Below are positions 12,301 to 25,404 of a DNA stretch of 64,000 nucleotides, one piece after another. Below the pieces are notes generated by a model, which saw only the letters and a list, made by a program, of their open reading frames with translations, was not told the DNA's origin and ran no database searches. The number at the start of each line of letters is the position of its first letter. Within the stretch, counting starts at the first letter, position 1. Both the position numbers and the translations under genes were made by a program. This DNA comes from Piper betle (Eukaryota > Streptophyta > Magnoliopsida > Piperales > Piperaceae): positions 1 through 64,000 of the forward strand of contig JAURVB010000009.1 of assembly GCA_033002965.1 (NCBI GenBank). The letters are read 5' to 3'.

Positions 12301-15235
12301 TTTCAAGAAATGGACACTCAGCTAGATATAGCAGCACGAATGAATTGCATTCTCAAATATATGTGCTAGCAAATTAAGATCTAGATAAGGTGTAGGCTTT
12401 CTAGTTTAAAAATTTGTGTTATTTAATAAATTGCATTCTCAAATATATTAGTTGTATTCTCATTATCTTCATGTGAAATTGGCAAACTGTTAATGGATAT
12501 CCATCCATGCAACTGATTTACGAGCGTTTCCTCAATTTAGTGCTGGGCAAGCCTACCCTGTTGAGTAGACTAGTTATGAAAACATCAAAAAGAAAGAAAA
12601 TTTTTTAAGATTTGGATCATTCACAGTCAAAGGCTAGTGCCATCAATTTAGTTCAATATGTTCTTTAATGCCAAGAAAAAATAAGTAGAGAACCTATATG
12701 TTATATCTAGAAATTCCTCATTCTAATATATTAAAGGAAAGTACAAATGCAAATAGCCTAGATTCCATCCAAAGTTAGGAACTTCGAAGTTTGGACTGTA
12801 GAGTTTCTAGTTGGACTAGTGGTGCATATGGATGCTGTAAAGAAAGTGCATTGTCGCTAGTTTTCAGGTTTATGGACTTCAAAGATAAAAACAAATAAAA
12901 ATATCCGAGTAAAATAGTATGCACATCCAAGAATCAGCAGCTTATAATGTGGGGCATACATTTGGCGCATATGGATCTTTTACAGTTATCTCATGGTGTT
13001 GGTTGTGAAACAAAACTTGATTAGTTTCTGAATTGGCAAAGCAAGAATTAATTTGTTGAGTTCCTTAATCCTTTTAAAGAATTGGGTGGTGAGTTTGATC
13101 TCCATATCTTCTTATCAAGCTGATTCTAAGTATCTGTTATTATAATTCTGTCTTTTTTTCATTTTTTATATCACAACATTAACCAAGCATACATCTAAGA
13201 AGATGCGGATGGTGCAGATTTTTGTGCTTTCTATTTTGTTTGCTTAATATGCTGACAACTTTGTACTGGTATTTTGGTTTTTTATTATCTGTAAGTATAC
13301 GCAATTTGATTTGACTAATAGTTTTCGATTATACTGTCATAAAATATTCTGAATCCATTTTCAATTGTGCCAGAGGCTGGAAATGACCGAGGTAACCCCA
13401 CCATATATTCTATCAGTCCAAAATTGAAAGCATTCTCGGATTGGCTGCTCAAAATAATGGCTTCAGGCAAAATTGAAGCTATTTTCCCTGCTTCCACACG
13501 TGAGTATGCTCCTATTGTTGAAAATCTATGGAATGATGCTGCTGTTAAAGCCACTTACAATCGGAGGAATGAACTCCAAATGCTACCTAACAGTGCCAGT
13601 TACTTCCTTGAGCAGGTACTTATATTTGAAATTTGTTTCTCAAGTGTTCTCAATATATGAGCTATTTGGTTAAAAAAAGACTTATTTGTTTGTGTTCTCT
13701 CACTATGTCAAGCCGCTTAAAATGTGCCTCAGTTTCTTGCATAATTTGCCTTCATCTTTTGTATTTGGTAATCTGAAATTTTAATTGGTTGTCTTTCATC
13801 GCTTTGTACGTTGCCAATCTACAATGGTTGCCTACAAGGCATTTGACTTTGTCAAGATGTCATTAAAGTATGACCATTGCCAATGATATCAGGTTGTCGA
13901 TATATCAAAGATGGAATACGAGCCATCTGACTCTGACATATTGCATGCTGAAGGAGTAACACCTAGCAATGGGTTAACTTTCGTGGAATTTTCTTTTCCT
14001 CATTCAGAATACGAAGGCATAGATGCTGCCAATGATCAAGATGACTCCTTTCTGAGGTTTGTACTTTCATCCTCTGGACATGATAAAGTGAATATCATTT
14101 GAATCATATGATAAAGATAAGGAAATTATGCGTAACAGCAAAGAACCATGCTCGCTTTTGGGGCATGAACTCATTTAATTCTTCATTAGTTCATATTTCA
14201 TGCATTTATGTGTAGGCAAACCTTTCTGTATCTTATACTGCATTTGTAATTTCCCTTATGCGCAATTTGGGTAACATAAAATTGCAATTGGTTGCAGAAA
14301 CTTACCATCTTTGGGGAGATGAACTTTGTGTTGCAGTTTGATACTGACTTTCTTGTCTTTCTTAAGTAACTTAGTCTTTTTGAAGCACAGGATGTAACAG
14401 TAAATGCAATTGGGGGTTGCATTGGTTAATAATGTACGAGTGTCATGATTTTTCTGGAGATGCAAAATGATTGCAGTTTGTAGGATCCATACCAAATTAA
14501 CTTTTGATGGCCTAGTAAGGAATCTGAAGCATTTTACATATTTGACATTCCATTTGGTTGATCAATGAAACATTGCTAGATTATCATAGACAAGAATATC
14601 AAAACTGGAGTTTTAGTCTTTATTTCTATGGATGGCTTCATGTTTATAGGTATCAGCTTGTTAGAGTCCACGCAAAGGGTATTGGTGAAAATTGTAAGTG
14701 GTTGGAAATGTTTGAAGATGTAAGGATTGCCGTCTTCTGTGTTGCTGTCTCTGACTATGATCTGTACTTTAATGATGAGGATGGAGTGCCCACAAATAAA
14801 ATGTTGTTGAACAAAAAGTTGTTTGAGAGTATAGTTCTTCACCCATCCTTTGAGCAAGTAGATTTTCTTCTGGTCCTCAACAAATTTGATCTGCTTGAAC
14901 AAAAGATTGAGCGGGTCCCATTGACTATATGTGACTGGTTCTGTGATTTCAACCCTGTGATTAGTCGCCACCATAACTCTTTGAGAAGCAGCAACAACGA
15001 GAGTTCTCTTGCTGAGCAAGCTTTCCACTATATTGCTAGAAGTTTTAAGCAGCACTTTCACTCCCTGACTGGAAGAAGATTGTACGTGTCGCAGACAAAT
15101 GGTCTGTCAGCAAAATCAGTCGATGATGCAATGAGATATGCAAGGGAAATTATGAAGTGGGAAGAAGGCAAATCTTTCTTCATTGTCAATGAAAATTCTG
15201 TTTTCAGCGCTGAGACAAGTTCTTTTTCTCCCTAA
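9386..15235 (+). CDS. XLG1: Extra-large GTP-binding protein, XLG1 type
   Basis: Plant-specific Galpha-like protein that works with Gbeta-gamma in hormone and defence signalling at the plasma membrane and nucleus. Eight exons: 9386-10619, 11009-11146, 11232-11336, 11475-11660, 11778-11946, 13374-13615, 13893-14056, 14650-15235. The N-terminus has [13 protein letters not shown]. The cysteine-rich region ([16 protein letters not shown]...CVACIG) is at 10217-10360. The C-terminal Galpha-like domain has the P-loop variant GPQGSGAST, which lacks the usual lysine as in other XLGs, [18 protein letters not shown], and the guanine motif [10 protein letters not shown]. All exon phases join, giving about 941 residues (family about 850-950). 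Exon 1 changes frame twice: near the G-runs at 9600-9620 and near 9928. Each fits one missing base, so consensus error is likelier than loss of function. The C-terminal [12 protein letters not shown] end favours XLG1 over XLG2 or XLG3. Confidence 0.93.
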
Positions 15236-15617
15236 TGCTGATCCAAATTGTATTGTATATTATTCTTGTTCTTTTTCATTTGTTATTGTTACAAATTCTG
15301 TGTACATAGAAATTAGTGGTAAAGAAAAATGTTCAAATCATTATTTTTCTTAATTAAAGTTCCTTTTTTAGCGGGCAACTCTCAGATATTTGTTATCCAT
15401 TCTGTTTCATGGGCATGCCATCAAACCAGTCTTTTATATATCTCAATCAATATATGGTGAAATTGGTTTTTGATGCAGGTGCGTATCTATCATAAACTTC
15501 TTTTCCCTTTAGAATCTAATTTAAGATACTCCTAATTTAGTTTGGATTCCTCCCATTGTATATATATTCGATAGTAGCTTGGGGGTGGTTATTGTACGCT
15601 TGGTATTAAGTCTACAT
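15236..15617. other. XLG 3' flank
   Basis: AT-rich 3' UTR and spacer. No clear canonical polyadenylation signal was fixed. It ends with the target duplication GTCTACAT (15610-15617) of the next element. Confidence 0.5.
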
Positions 15618-16527
15618 CACTGTTGCACGAATCGGCCGATTCCGTGCGGAATCGGCCGATTTAAATCGGATCGGCGCCGCGCCGATCCGATTTCGGGGCC
15701 GACTCGGTCGGCCCCGAATCGGCCCCGGAATCGGCCGAGTTCGGCCGATTCCGACCGATTTAAATCGGAATCGGAATCGGCCGATTTAAATCGGAATCGG
15801 TTTTTTTATGAAATTACCAAAATACCCTAGGTATGATTTTTATTAAATTATTTAAGCATGGGTAAAATGGTAATTTGGATTTAAAAAACCTACCCGGTCT
15901 CCCCCCGCTCCGCCGTCGCGTTCGCTCCGCCGCCCTCCGCCGCGCTTCCGCCGTCCGACCGCGGCTCCGTCCGACCACGCCACCGCCGCCCGATTCCGAC
16001 CTCAGCTCCGCCCTCCGCCGCGCTTCCGCCGTCCGACGCTGTACCCGATTCCGCTCCGCCCTTCCGCCGTCCGTGATTCCGCCGCGATCCGCCGTGATTC
16101 CGCCGCGATCCTTCGCGATTCCGCCGCGCTTCCGCCGCGAGGCCGCCGCCGGCCAACCGGGCCGCCGCCGACCGGGCCGCCGGCGGTGGAGGGGGGTAAA
16201 GAGCGGAGGGTGGCATTCTCGTAATTAAAAGTTGACTCGAGTCTAACTCGAGTCAAAAATAATAATTAATTCTAAATAATTTAAAAAAATCTTAAAAAAT
16301 ATTTAAAAATATCATAAACTATAATACACAGAATAATATCAAATAACATCAATACCTAATTTTAATATATTTATAATATGAATTGTCAAATTATTATATA
16401 TGATTGATTAAATTAATTTAGACCGATTCAACTGAACCGATTCTTGGCCGATTCTGACCGATTCCGATTCCGATTCCGATTCACCGGAAAACCGATTCCG
16501 ATTCCGATTCCGATTCATGCAACCATG
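15618..16527. mobile_element. Non-autonomous hAT-like element, 910 bp, with 8-bp target duplication
   Basis: Flanked by GTCTACAT at 15610-15617 and again at 16528-16535. The ends are CACTGTTGCACGAATCGG and, reversed, CATGGTTGCATGAATCGG (15 of 18 matching). The 8-bp duplication and CA...TG ends fit the hAT superfamily. Inside are arrays of AATCGGCCGATT and GATTCCGATTCC, a GC-rich core (about 15900-16200), the junction GGTGGCATTCTCGTAATTAA and an AT-rich arm. No transposase is coded. Confidence 0.8.
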
Positions 16528-16825
16528 GTCTACATAAGTTCGACGTGTAGACTGAGAAGACGTTCAGTTGAAGATTTGGGACTTCTAAAACAAATTTTCT
16601 GGTGGATGTCCTGGTCGTAGGTGAATGTGCACAGACCACAGAGTTATTTAGAATGATTTTATTTGGAAGATAAAATTACTATCAACTGAAGAATGAACAG
16701 AACTTAATGTTTACAAATGAAACAAATAGAAATCCTCCTGGTAATGCTACAAGAACAGTTATTGGGTTTTGAAGTGTTGAGTTCTTTGCTGTCATTGAAG
16801 CATCCTCCCAGGTAGCATCTTTTGG

Positions 16826-18700
16826 CTAACAACATATTTCTTTAAGAGTTTCACGAGAAAGTCTGGCAGATTGGCTTCTTCCTGGTTCTGCTAGGGCTTG
16901 CACTCTCAATCCAGCCAGTTGGCCAATTCTCTTTATTGGATCTACTGATGACTCCTCTACTCGGTCTCCCTCCAACAATCGAAGTATCTGGCAGAGAAAA
17001 ATTAGCTGGAGTTCTTTCTTGCTCGAAAGGGTGAAAATGGCCATCCCCAGCCTCAATGGTTTGTTTCTCTTTATTGATTTTTCATTAGGTGTTGTGGAAA
17101 ACAGGGGAGAATGTGGAACCTTGGACATGTGACGTCTGTCATCTGGGTCTTGCTGCAGGCATAGGGAAGCTGATGGGTCATGGTACGCAGTTGGTTGTAG
17201 ACAGAAGGACGTTGATCACGGTCTAACTTTCTGTCTAGCAATCTATCAACAGCCCCGGTTTGTCCATCGTCATGAGGTGATAGAATTGGGCGTGCCCAAT
17301 CTGCTCTCTTGCCGGTGATTAACTCCAACAAGACCACTCCAAATGCGTAGACATCTAGTTCAGAAAAAAGCGTAGACATCTGCCTTCTCAGTGAGTCGCC
17401 CAGTCTGAGTGTATTCTGGTGCAAGAAATCTGCACGAGGACATCAGTGGTCTCATTCTTTCAGTTACACAAAATGAGCTTGACAGATATGTGATTGTCAT
17501 GCTTGTTTATTTACCCAAAAGTTCCAACAACTCGAGTTTGCCTGCCCAGTTTTCCACCTGATTACAACTTCGCTAACCCAAAATCCCCTCCCTGTGAATG
17601 GAAAGCTAATGTCATTTTCTTGGTGAAGATTGCTTTTCAATTCGTTTATCTGAAAGAGTAGAGATTATGTACCAGTGGTTCGAAGTCATTAGTGACAAGA
17701 ATGTTATTGGGTCGCATGTCTCTATGTATAATGCACCCAACCTGGCCTCATGGAGACATCTAAATCCTCTCTTGCTGCCCCAATAGCCACCTTCACTCGC
17801 GCTTGCCAATCCAATGCAGCTCTGTTGTGACCTGTACATAAGAGTGTCCTGGTAATGTTGGTAGAGTACTGTAGCAGTAACATAAAAAGAGAAATGGTAG
17901 GGAATGCTGTTCCCTCATTTACCATGTAAATGGTGGTGTAAAGAGCTATTGCAGATGTACTCATATTCAAGGATCCTTTTTCTCTGCTCTATGCAAAATC
18001 CGATCAAGATCACTACATTCCTGTGATGGGCACAGCTCAGAAGTGCCACCTCTGCACGAAATTCTGCATCTCCTAGTGCCCTTGCCAGTGTGAGCTGCTT
18101 CACTGCAACAACTTGGCCGTCTCTTAGCGTGCCCTTGTGCACCAAGCGAAATCCACCGCCTGAGAGGAGGTTCTTCTCTGAGAACCCGATGGTTGCTTCC
18201 GTCAAGCTCTCTGTAGGTGAACCATCTTGAAGGCTTACCAAGAACCGGGCTTTTTAGCTGACAAACTGAGCAGAGATGGAGAAGTGGTGATGGTTGAACA
18301 AGCGTGATGACCGTCTCTCTCACGTCAGAGGTGAGAACATGGTGTTTGCTAGTGCTTTGAGTTGGTGGAAAGTTTAAGGCTTCCTTCACCTGCTCGAACT
18401 CAACAAAGTTTTCATGCAGACTCTTTTCTGAAGAAAAGCGTCAAGTAAACAATCAGTAGGGTACTGCGCTGGATGATAGTGAACCTGCAATTTGTAGAAG
18501 ATGATATGTCAACTACTTGTTTAGGATATTTATGTTACCACTTCCCATGCATTTGGTTTCCAAGAGAGATTGTCAGGGGGTGCAACTCATTCGATCTTCT
18601 TCTTCTTACTCCATACTTACCTCTTTCCATGCTGCGTCTTTAAGGTCGATTTCCTGGCCGGAATTCATTCTTGACTTGTTGAAGCGCTGGTAATTGTGGC
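16826..18700 (-). pseudogene. PERK-like receptor kinase pseudogene (At3g13690 / SELMODRAFT_444075 group)
   Basis: Reading on the minus strand from 18.39 kb: CSVCQLKSPVLGKPSRWFTY (the CxxCQxKxPxFGKPxRWFxY signature of this kinase group), the N-lobe NLLSGGGFRLVHKGTLRDGQ with VVAVKQL, then HRDMRPNNIL near 17.72 kb, DFGLA near 17.58 kb, VYAFGVVLLELITGKR near 17.32 kb and RLLEGD in the last exon. These pieces lie in different frames. A stop interrupts the frame after DFGLAKL (TTA on the plus strand, 17562-17564), LHE and the HRD segment are out of frame, and the frame shifts again after TMTH near 17.17 kb. Intron borders remain recognisable, so it decayed in place and is not a processed copy. The nonsense codon makes pure consensus error unlikely. 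The 5' end beyond 18.4 kb, including any USP-like domain, is not defined. Confidence 0.8.
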
Positions 18701-19756
18701 CATGCGCCAAGGCATAGAAGGGAGAACAGTGATGATTAATGTTAAAGCTGCTCTTAAGAATGGAAGTTCTGCCCTTTGAAAGCCTTGAATACCCACTAAT
18801 TGGAGTTGACTGTTTAATTCTAACATCTGGAGCTGCATCAGATGGAGTCTTGCGTATCTGCTATGGTTGGTACAAATTACCCAAATTGAGAATGTAAATT
18901 CAATACTTTGATTTCTTACTTGTCAAGGACGACCCAATTTGCTCCTGCCCCGCCGGCAGCTGTTGCCGATATCACTTTTATGCTCAAATTAATCCGAAAA
19001 ATGCAAGCCTATGCACATATTAAAATCGTAATCTCATAGTATATAATTAGCTTATCACCATTTAACAGAGTTGCGAAGTTGCGCTGTATACTGAACTATT
19101 GTAAACATTTTTATTTAGATATAAGTTAATATGTGTGTTTTAGTATTAATATCAAACTATTCAAATTAAGTTCGAGCACTAGTCTACTAGTCTGACCGTT
19201 TGCTCATTATAAAAACGAGGACAACCTCATTAGCTCATCTGTTAATTTGTCCTTACCCTTTAAATCTATTTAATAATCAAACTCTTTTTGATATTATTTT
19301 ATTACCTAAAGTAAAAATATACTCAACTGACTGGAAAAATAAAAATCAAGTTTAGAATATACAAAGTAAATATACAACAAAAGCAATTTATCTCGTTCAT
19401 AGCAATTTGTCTCGTTGATAGCATCCCATGCATCCAATAGTTTAACTTAATTTAACAATTATTCTTTCCTTTCTTTTTAATAATAGCAATTATTCTTTTC
19501 TAAAAAGAAAATTACGAATGTTCATTTATATCTGTCACAAACACAGAAAAACAAAAAGACAGACTCGGAATAGTGATGCGTGCCTTAAGTGGGGCCCCCT
19601 CTCTTGTCTTTTTGTTTACATTTTGTTTACTCATGGTCTTGTTTACCGTGTCTCTCTCTATATATATAATCCTACTAATTATATTTTTATCTAGCACTTA
19701 TATAATTAATTTAAATCTCTTTTATTAAAAGAGATTAATTTAATTATTACAATTTA
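18701..19756. other. AT-rich DNA, nothing recognised
   Basis: No coding signal, no bounded repeat. Confidence 0.5.
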
Positions 19757-21491
19757 TGATGGATTTTAGGTACATCTTAAAACAACTAGCTATTTCAAGA
19801 GATTTACAATTCATCTCATATAATACTCACCAACTAATTTTAATCTCAACGTGGAACTAAGACAAAAAATACTACAACCTCATGTCCCATGCTATAAGAT
19901 CATAATATTTCACAACACACCGCCTCACTATCCCCAATGCCTATTTTATGTAGCTCTCACTCTAAGTAGTTTTTTCTACTGCAATTTTTTTTTCAAGTCC
20001 TAGGTAACCCTCTCGTCAATAGCCTTTTCCTAGGTCATTACCTTCCAGAGGCAATAAGTAGAGACATGGGTTTGCTCTATAATGTAAAAATTGTAATGCA
20101 AATACACGTGCCACATCAAGTAATAAAAGTGGTACCCATGAGGAATTAATATTAAAAATTCTCAATTATCAAAATTAATTTAATTAATTATACCTAATAG
20201 AAAATAAATTCAAAGAGTGATTAAATTATAGGTTAAGACTAAACTAATCTAGCATGCACTACTCAAGTAAAATATTAACTACATGACAATAAATTTAGGA
20301 TTTTCAATTTCACCTAGTGCTCTACATGATTAATGCTATAACTTCTACATAAGATTTGCATAATTAAATCATTAACCACAATAATTAATTATTCATGATA
20401 ATCTCTTAATTAATCATTAACCTATCACTTGCACCAAATTTTTATATTTTTTTGAAATTATTTATGCAAAAGGATATTTTAATTTCCACCCTTAATAATT
20501 ACCCAAAACATACGAGTATATCTTTATATCACATGTAAATTGCCCAATACAGATGAATATAAACTATTTTATTCAATGAAAATTTTAATCTTTCTATCTC
20601 TACACAAGATCAAATCTCTATATTTAACAATGGATGATCAATGCAATGATAGTATTAAGAACAAAATAAAATAGATGATTCAAAAACACAATTACATAAG
20701 AATTTACTCTATAAAATATTTGACTAAACTCAAGAAATTCATATGTGATATAAAATACGTTATTTAATTACAAATCAAAATAAATCAAAATAAAAAAACT
20801 CTATTTAGGAAAGTATCTTCTTCTTCTGATCCAAATTCTTCGTTGTTCCTTCTCGTCTTTTGTCCCGTAGTCTAGCTGTTTAAAGTCTCTTTTTCTCAAA
20901 CCCTAATCAAATTTATAAATAATCCACCCAATATTATAAGTGGGGCCTACTAGCATTTCCAAAAATATCAAAACAATCGAGTTTTTTACGCTAAAATCAC
21001 AATGATTTCTTGCGTTATTAATAATACCCAATAAACTCTTAAACTAATAAAACAAAAGTATAAATGACTCAAAACATGACAAAAAATAAACATGAAATGC
21101 AAAGAATAATAACTTTTGTATAGAGTTATCATTCTGATACCAACTGTTATCGGTCTTGGGTACATCTCAAAATGACTAGTTATTTTAAGAGACTTATAAC
21201 TCATCTCATACAGCACTCACCAACCAATCTCAATCCCAACGTGGAACTAAGCCCGGAAATACAACAACCTTATGTCTCATACCTTAGGATTGTAAGATTC
21301 CACCACACTCTACCTCACCATCCCTAATGCCCACTTTAGGCAGTTCTCTCTATGCAACTTTCACTCTCATCCCACTAATTTTTTTTCTATTTTTTTGGGC
21401 CCCGGGTAGGCATCTCCTAAGTATAGTCCTTTCCCAAGTCACTACCTCCCGGAGGCAATAAGTAGAGACATGGGCTGACTCTAATATCATC
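19757..21491 (-). mobile_element. Short non-coding LTR element (TRIM-like)
   Basis: Two direct repeats of about 340 bp (about 19757-20090 and 21145-21491) share GGTACATCT, CTCAACGTGGAACTAAG and GGCAATAAGTAGAGACATGG. Reading on the minus strand, the right repeat ends ACCGATAACA and is followed within one base by TTGGTATCAG (plus-strand positions 21134-21143), the usual primer site for initiator tRNA-Met. This sets the orientation. The internal part (about 1.05 kb) is AT-rich with no gag or pol. AATTT next to both outer borders may be the target duplication, but the fit is off by one base on the left. Confidence 0.6.
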
Positions 21492-21496
21492 AATTT

Positions 21497-21985
21497 GACC
21501 GTCTTTGTTATCCCTAATCAGTTCTCCACTAAAAGTGATATGATAATCTAATTATAAATTCTACTTAAAAATATTCTTCATTAATTGGTTCTCAACAAGG
21601 ACTTCATTATATATTTATAGTCACTTGATTTTACCAACTCACCCATAACACCCAATAATCTCATTAAGTATTACAATTTTCTAAACAACTGGCTCAATTT
21701 ATTATATGCTTAAAATATGAAAATACAATTAATAACGAAATACGAAAAGACAGTTAACAATGCCTCCCTCAGAACCTTGTCCTCAAGGTTCAAAAGTTTA
21801 GGAAACGATGGTGGAATATGAAAGAGTCTTTCCACGTAGCATCGTCTAAGGAAAGTTAGTGCCAACAAATAAGGTGCTCCTTGACCGGCCGATGATTGCG
21901 ATGCTCAAGGCAATGATCCCATAATAACTCTCGAAAGTGGGTCTAACCCATAGTAGTAAAATGAGGAAAGTCTAGAAAAGCCATA
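21497..21985 (-). mobile_element. Gypsy retrotransposon remnant, 3' end and LTR (minus)
   Basis: On the minus strand 21770-21806 reads AACCTTGAGGACAAGGTTCT, the C-terminal tail of a gypsy polyprotein. It is followed by AT-rich LTR-like DNA similar to 23003-23260 on the plus strand. Two members of one family therefore face each other. Confidence 0.55.
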
Positions 21986-23002
21986 AAAGGTATTCCTCTA
22001 TCTTAATGATGGTAGATCGTTTGAGCAAATTTCACTATTTCCTTCTCCTTACCCCTTTACGGCTAAACAATTAGTTGAACGGTTTATAAAGTGTGTAGCT
22101 ATAATCCATGACATGCCAAAGTTCATTATCACTTATTGTGCTTCAATTTTTCTCGGTAGATTTTGAAAGAAAATTTTCAAGTTACGACTTTTAAGATTAG
22201 TATGACAGATCACCCACAAACAGATGAACAAACAGAATATCGAACTCCTACTTAGAGATATATTTATGATGATATGTCAATGACCACTCTAAATAGTGGT
22301 CTTGCTTCTTGCCTTGGGCACAATTATAGTATAATACCCCCTTTCTTTCAGCTACCCAAATCACTCCTTATAAAGGTATTTTTAGACGTCCCCCTCTATC
22401 TCTACCTAAATATGCCTTAGAAAGTTCCGTCATTGTTGAGATGGATCATCACCTAAGGAATCACGATGAGGCTTTGACACTCTTGAAGGCTCATTTGGCT
22501 CACACTCAAAGTCGAATGAAAGTTCACTATGATCTCAATTGGTGTGACATAATTTTTTCAAACACTAATATGATCTACTTAAAGATCCAACCTTATCAGC
22601 GGTTCACTTCCTTGACTGACTAATCAGAAACTTGCTACCCAATTTTATAGCCCTTATAAAATTTTAGAATGTATTGAAGAGGTGGCTTACTGTTTAGCAC
22701 TGCCTAATATAGCAAATATTCACGTGGTCTTTCATTATCCAAGCTTAAGGATAAGATCAACACTCCTTTTATGACTTTTCCAGACCTTCCTCATTTTGTT
22801 ACTATGGATGAGTTGGACCCATTTTCAAAAGCTATTATGGATCCCGTCGTGTGTGCCACAATTGTTAGTCGGTTAAGGAGGACCCTATTTGACAGCACAA
22901 CTTCCATTGGGCGATGCTACTTGAGAAAACATTTTAGAATTCCACCCTTGCTTTCTAAACTTTTGAACCTTGAGGACAAGGTTCTTAGAGGAAAACATTG
23001 TT
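21986..23002 (+). pseudogene. Ty3/gypsy integrase and chromo-region fragment
   Basis: Translation in shifting frames gives MMVDRLSKFAHF and TPFTAKQLVERF (integrase core start), DHPQTDEQTEY (the conserved HPQTDGQTE site), AHLAHTQSRMK, and IQPYQ followed by QKLATQFYSPYKILE and VFHYPSLR of the C-terminal region. It ends with LNLEDKVL near 22.98 kb. Several stops and frame changes show it is dead. Upstream reverse transcriptase is missing. Confidence 0.8.
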
Positions 23003-23260
23003 AAATCTCTTTTCATATTTTATTATTAGTTGTCTTTTCACATTTTAAACATCTAATAAATTGAACTAGTTATATGAAAAATTGTAATAATTAATGAAAT
23101 GGTTGGATATTATGGATGAGTTGGTGATATTAGAAAACTATAAATATGTAATGAACTCCTTATGAAAAATCTATCAATGAAAAATATTTTCAATTAGAAC
23201 TTAAAATTAAATTATCATATTCCTTTCAAAGTGGAAAACTGATTAGGAATATCAATTTAG
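23003..23260 (+). repeat. LTR-like end of the gypsy remnant
   Basis: Starts TGTTAAATC directly after the pol tail and matches the reverse complement of about 21500-21760 over most of its length. The outer end is not sharply defined. Confidence 0.5.
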
Positions 23261-25404
23261 TAATAAGAGACCAAAGACTAAGAAACACGCTAAAAAATAG
23301 ATTGTAGTGCAAGTATCCATAGAAAAGGTTTGGGCAAATGTTTACTAAAAACACATGGCTCCACAAAGTCGTATGACCATGTATGGGGCTGACGCCGACC
23401 CAATGCCGAAATAACGTTTGATCCTATTCATAAGGATTCCATAAATATCTCATTTCAAAATTCAAAAGTTTGAACCAATTGGCTCGGAGAAAAGGGGAGG
23501 AGCCTTTTCAATATTCCTTAAGATACGTTATTTTCAATCATGAAAAAAATTGAAAAAATAAGTGGCTCACGAGGAATTTAGTTAAATTTTAAGCACCTTC
23601 AATTAAAGAGGTTTAAACCAATCAAATAAGTACTATAATAGGTTAGTTGTTATAGCAAATCAAAATCCCTAGCCAAAATCCCTAACCATGCTTAAGGATC
23701 ATGGATCTATCTATTATAGCAAGTGCTACAACTATAGCACTTATATGATTGATTTAAATTTTCTTAATTGAAAAAATAATAATTTAATTATTACAATTAA
23801 ATTTTTAAACACTTTCAAATAAAGAGATTTAAACCAATTGTTACATGGTTTAATATTTGAATGCCAAGGATTTGTTGCAACAAGTGCTAAGGATGATTAA
23901 TTAATGAATCGGGTTATATCTAATTAATACGTGCAAGAGGCGTTGCCCATGCAGCCCATCCTCACCGGACAATATTTCTTCATTTTATCCTTTTCTATCA
24001 ATAGTTATCATGTTTCACGAGCAGCGTAATAACCCTCCTGCGTTATATATACATGCACACCGACGCTTAATTAGTCCAACTAAAAATAATTAATTACTTA
24101 ATAAAATATAATAAAATGGTGGTACGTAGTGTGCATGCGATGACGACGATGTTACCCTTCTCTCCATTCCACATGCAGGGGACCCAATCACGGGTGGGGA
24201 GTCTAATACGGTGCAAACCAGATTCGACAAAAAAATAGCAAGTCAATAACTGAACCACATTTCTTGCAAGTGTCCCCTTGTGTTTCCTAATTCCTGCATG
24301 GCTCATTACCAACAGACATGATTGAAACATATATATGCAACTAAACTAAGAACAATAGCTTTGAAAAGAAAAGAAGATCGATAAGAACAAGATGGATAAA
24401 TAAAAAGAAGAATTGTATGTGAATTAGAAGAGTTAATATGCTTCTTAGTAGCTTCGTACCTTGCTTGCTTCATAAGCGCCATGGAACTGCATCATCATCT
24501 GAGAGCAACTTTCCGATCTAATCGGGGGAGGCTGCATCAGTACCGCGGGCGACCAAAGAGCTGGAGATGGTGGCCAAGAGATTTGGCCGGAGAGAGAGAA
24601 TACAAGCGTCTACCGGCAATTCTAGACAACATATTCGGTAGAGTGCACAGGCACCCGCTCCGACACCGGCGACATCGAGGAGCAGGTGCTGGCCTACATC
24701 TATCGGTTAACGCATGCACAAGCGCCAACCAGCAACCACGAGTCGATGACACCTTTCTACAGGGACTTGCCATGCTCTCTGCCATGCCATTCGTTATACC
24801 ATTTCGGTAATTATTGAGAATATTTTTTGCATCAAACAAGATTCGATGACATTTTTAACATTGTTTAGATCGAAAAAGTTTTTTTGGTTGAAGTACTCAC
24901 GGGACGATTAGATTCATCATATCGTCAATGTAATTTATTATCAATAGTGTTGAAAAAATCAATTTTTCAGTAAAATAAAATGTATTTAATCAGTAAAAAT
25001 TTTAATGAATAGGAGTAACAACATTATTTAGCCGTGATATATTTCGGAGAGTTATTAAAAAATGTCATTAGTGACCACACATAGATGTGTTGGGATTAAT
25101 CGAGGGAGTTAAATCAAGTTGAATTCAATTGTAATTCAAATTCTTCCCCAGATTGGGTTTAAGCTTTAATTTTTAATTTAAACGGTAACTCAATTTAAAC
25201 AGAGTTGAACATTAAAAAAAAACTAGTTTCTTTAAATCATTTTATTTAGCTTCTCAAGTCTGAATGAACCCAGCAAATAAGGATGGACCAGTCGTTAATC
25301 CGACACCAGTCGAAGCCGACGTTATCCGCCTCTTCACTGCGGTTGAATATATATGGAGTTCGCACAGAGGGAGAGATTTTGTAGTGTCGGAGCTCCTCCT
25401 CCCC
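23261..25404. other. AT-rich DNA with weak open frames
   Basis: The only GC-balanced part is about 24110-24810, with open frames on both strands (24094-24330 minus, 24481-24810 plus) that match nothing I know. A third frame there reads TKELEMVAKRFG and DIEEQVLAYIY but contains stops, so it could be a decayed exon. The rest is featureless. Confidence 0.35.

Noticed and set aside
14198..14495. Minus-strand frames inside XLG
   Set aside because: They lie in intron 7 of a well-supported plus-strand gene and have no similarity.
16826..18389. Treating the kinase as a functional gene with assembly errors only
   Set aside because: Besides frame changes there is an in-frame stop after DFGLAKL, which homopolymer errors do not explain.
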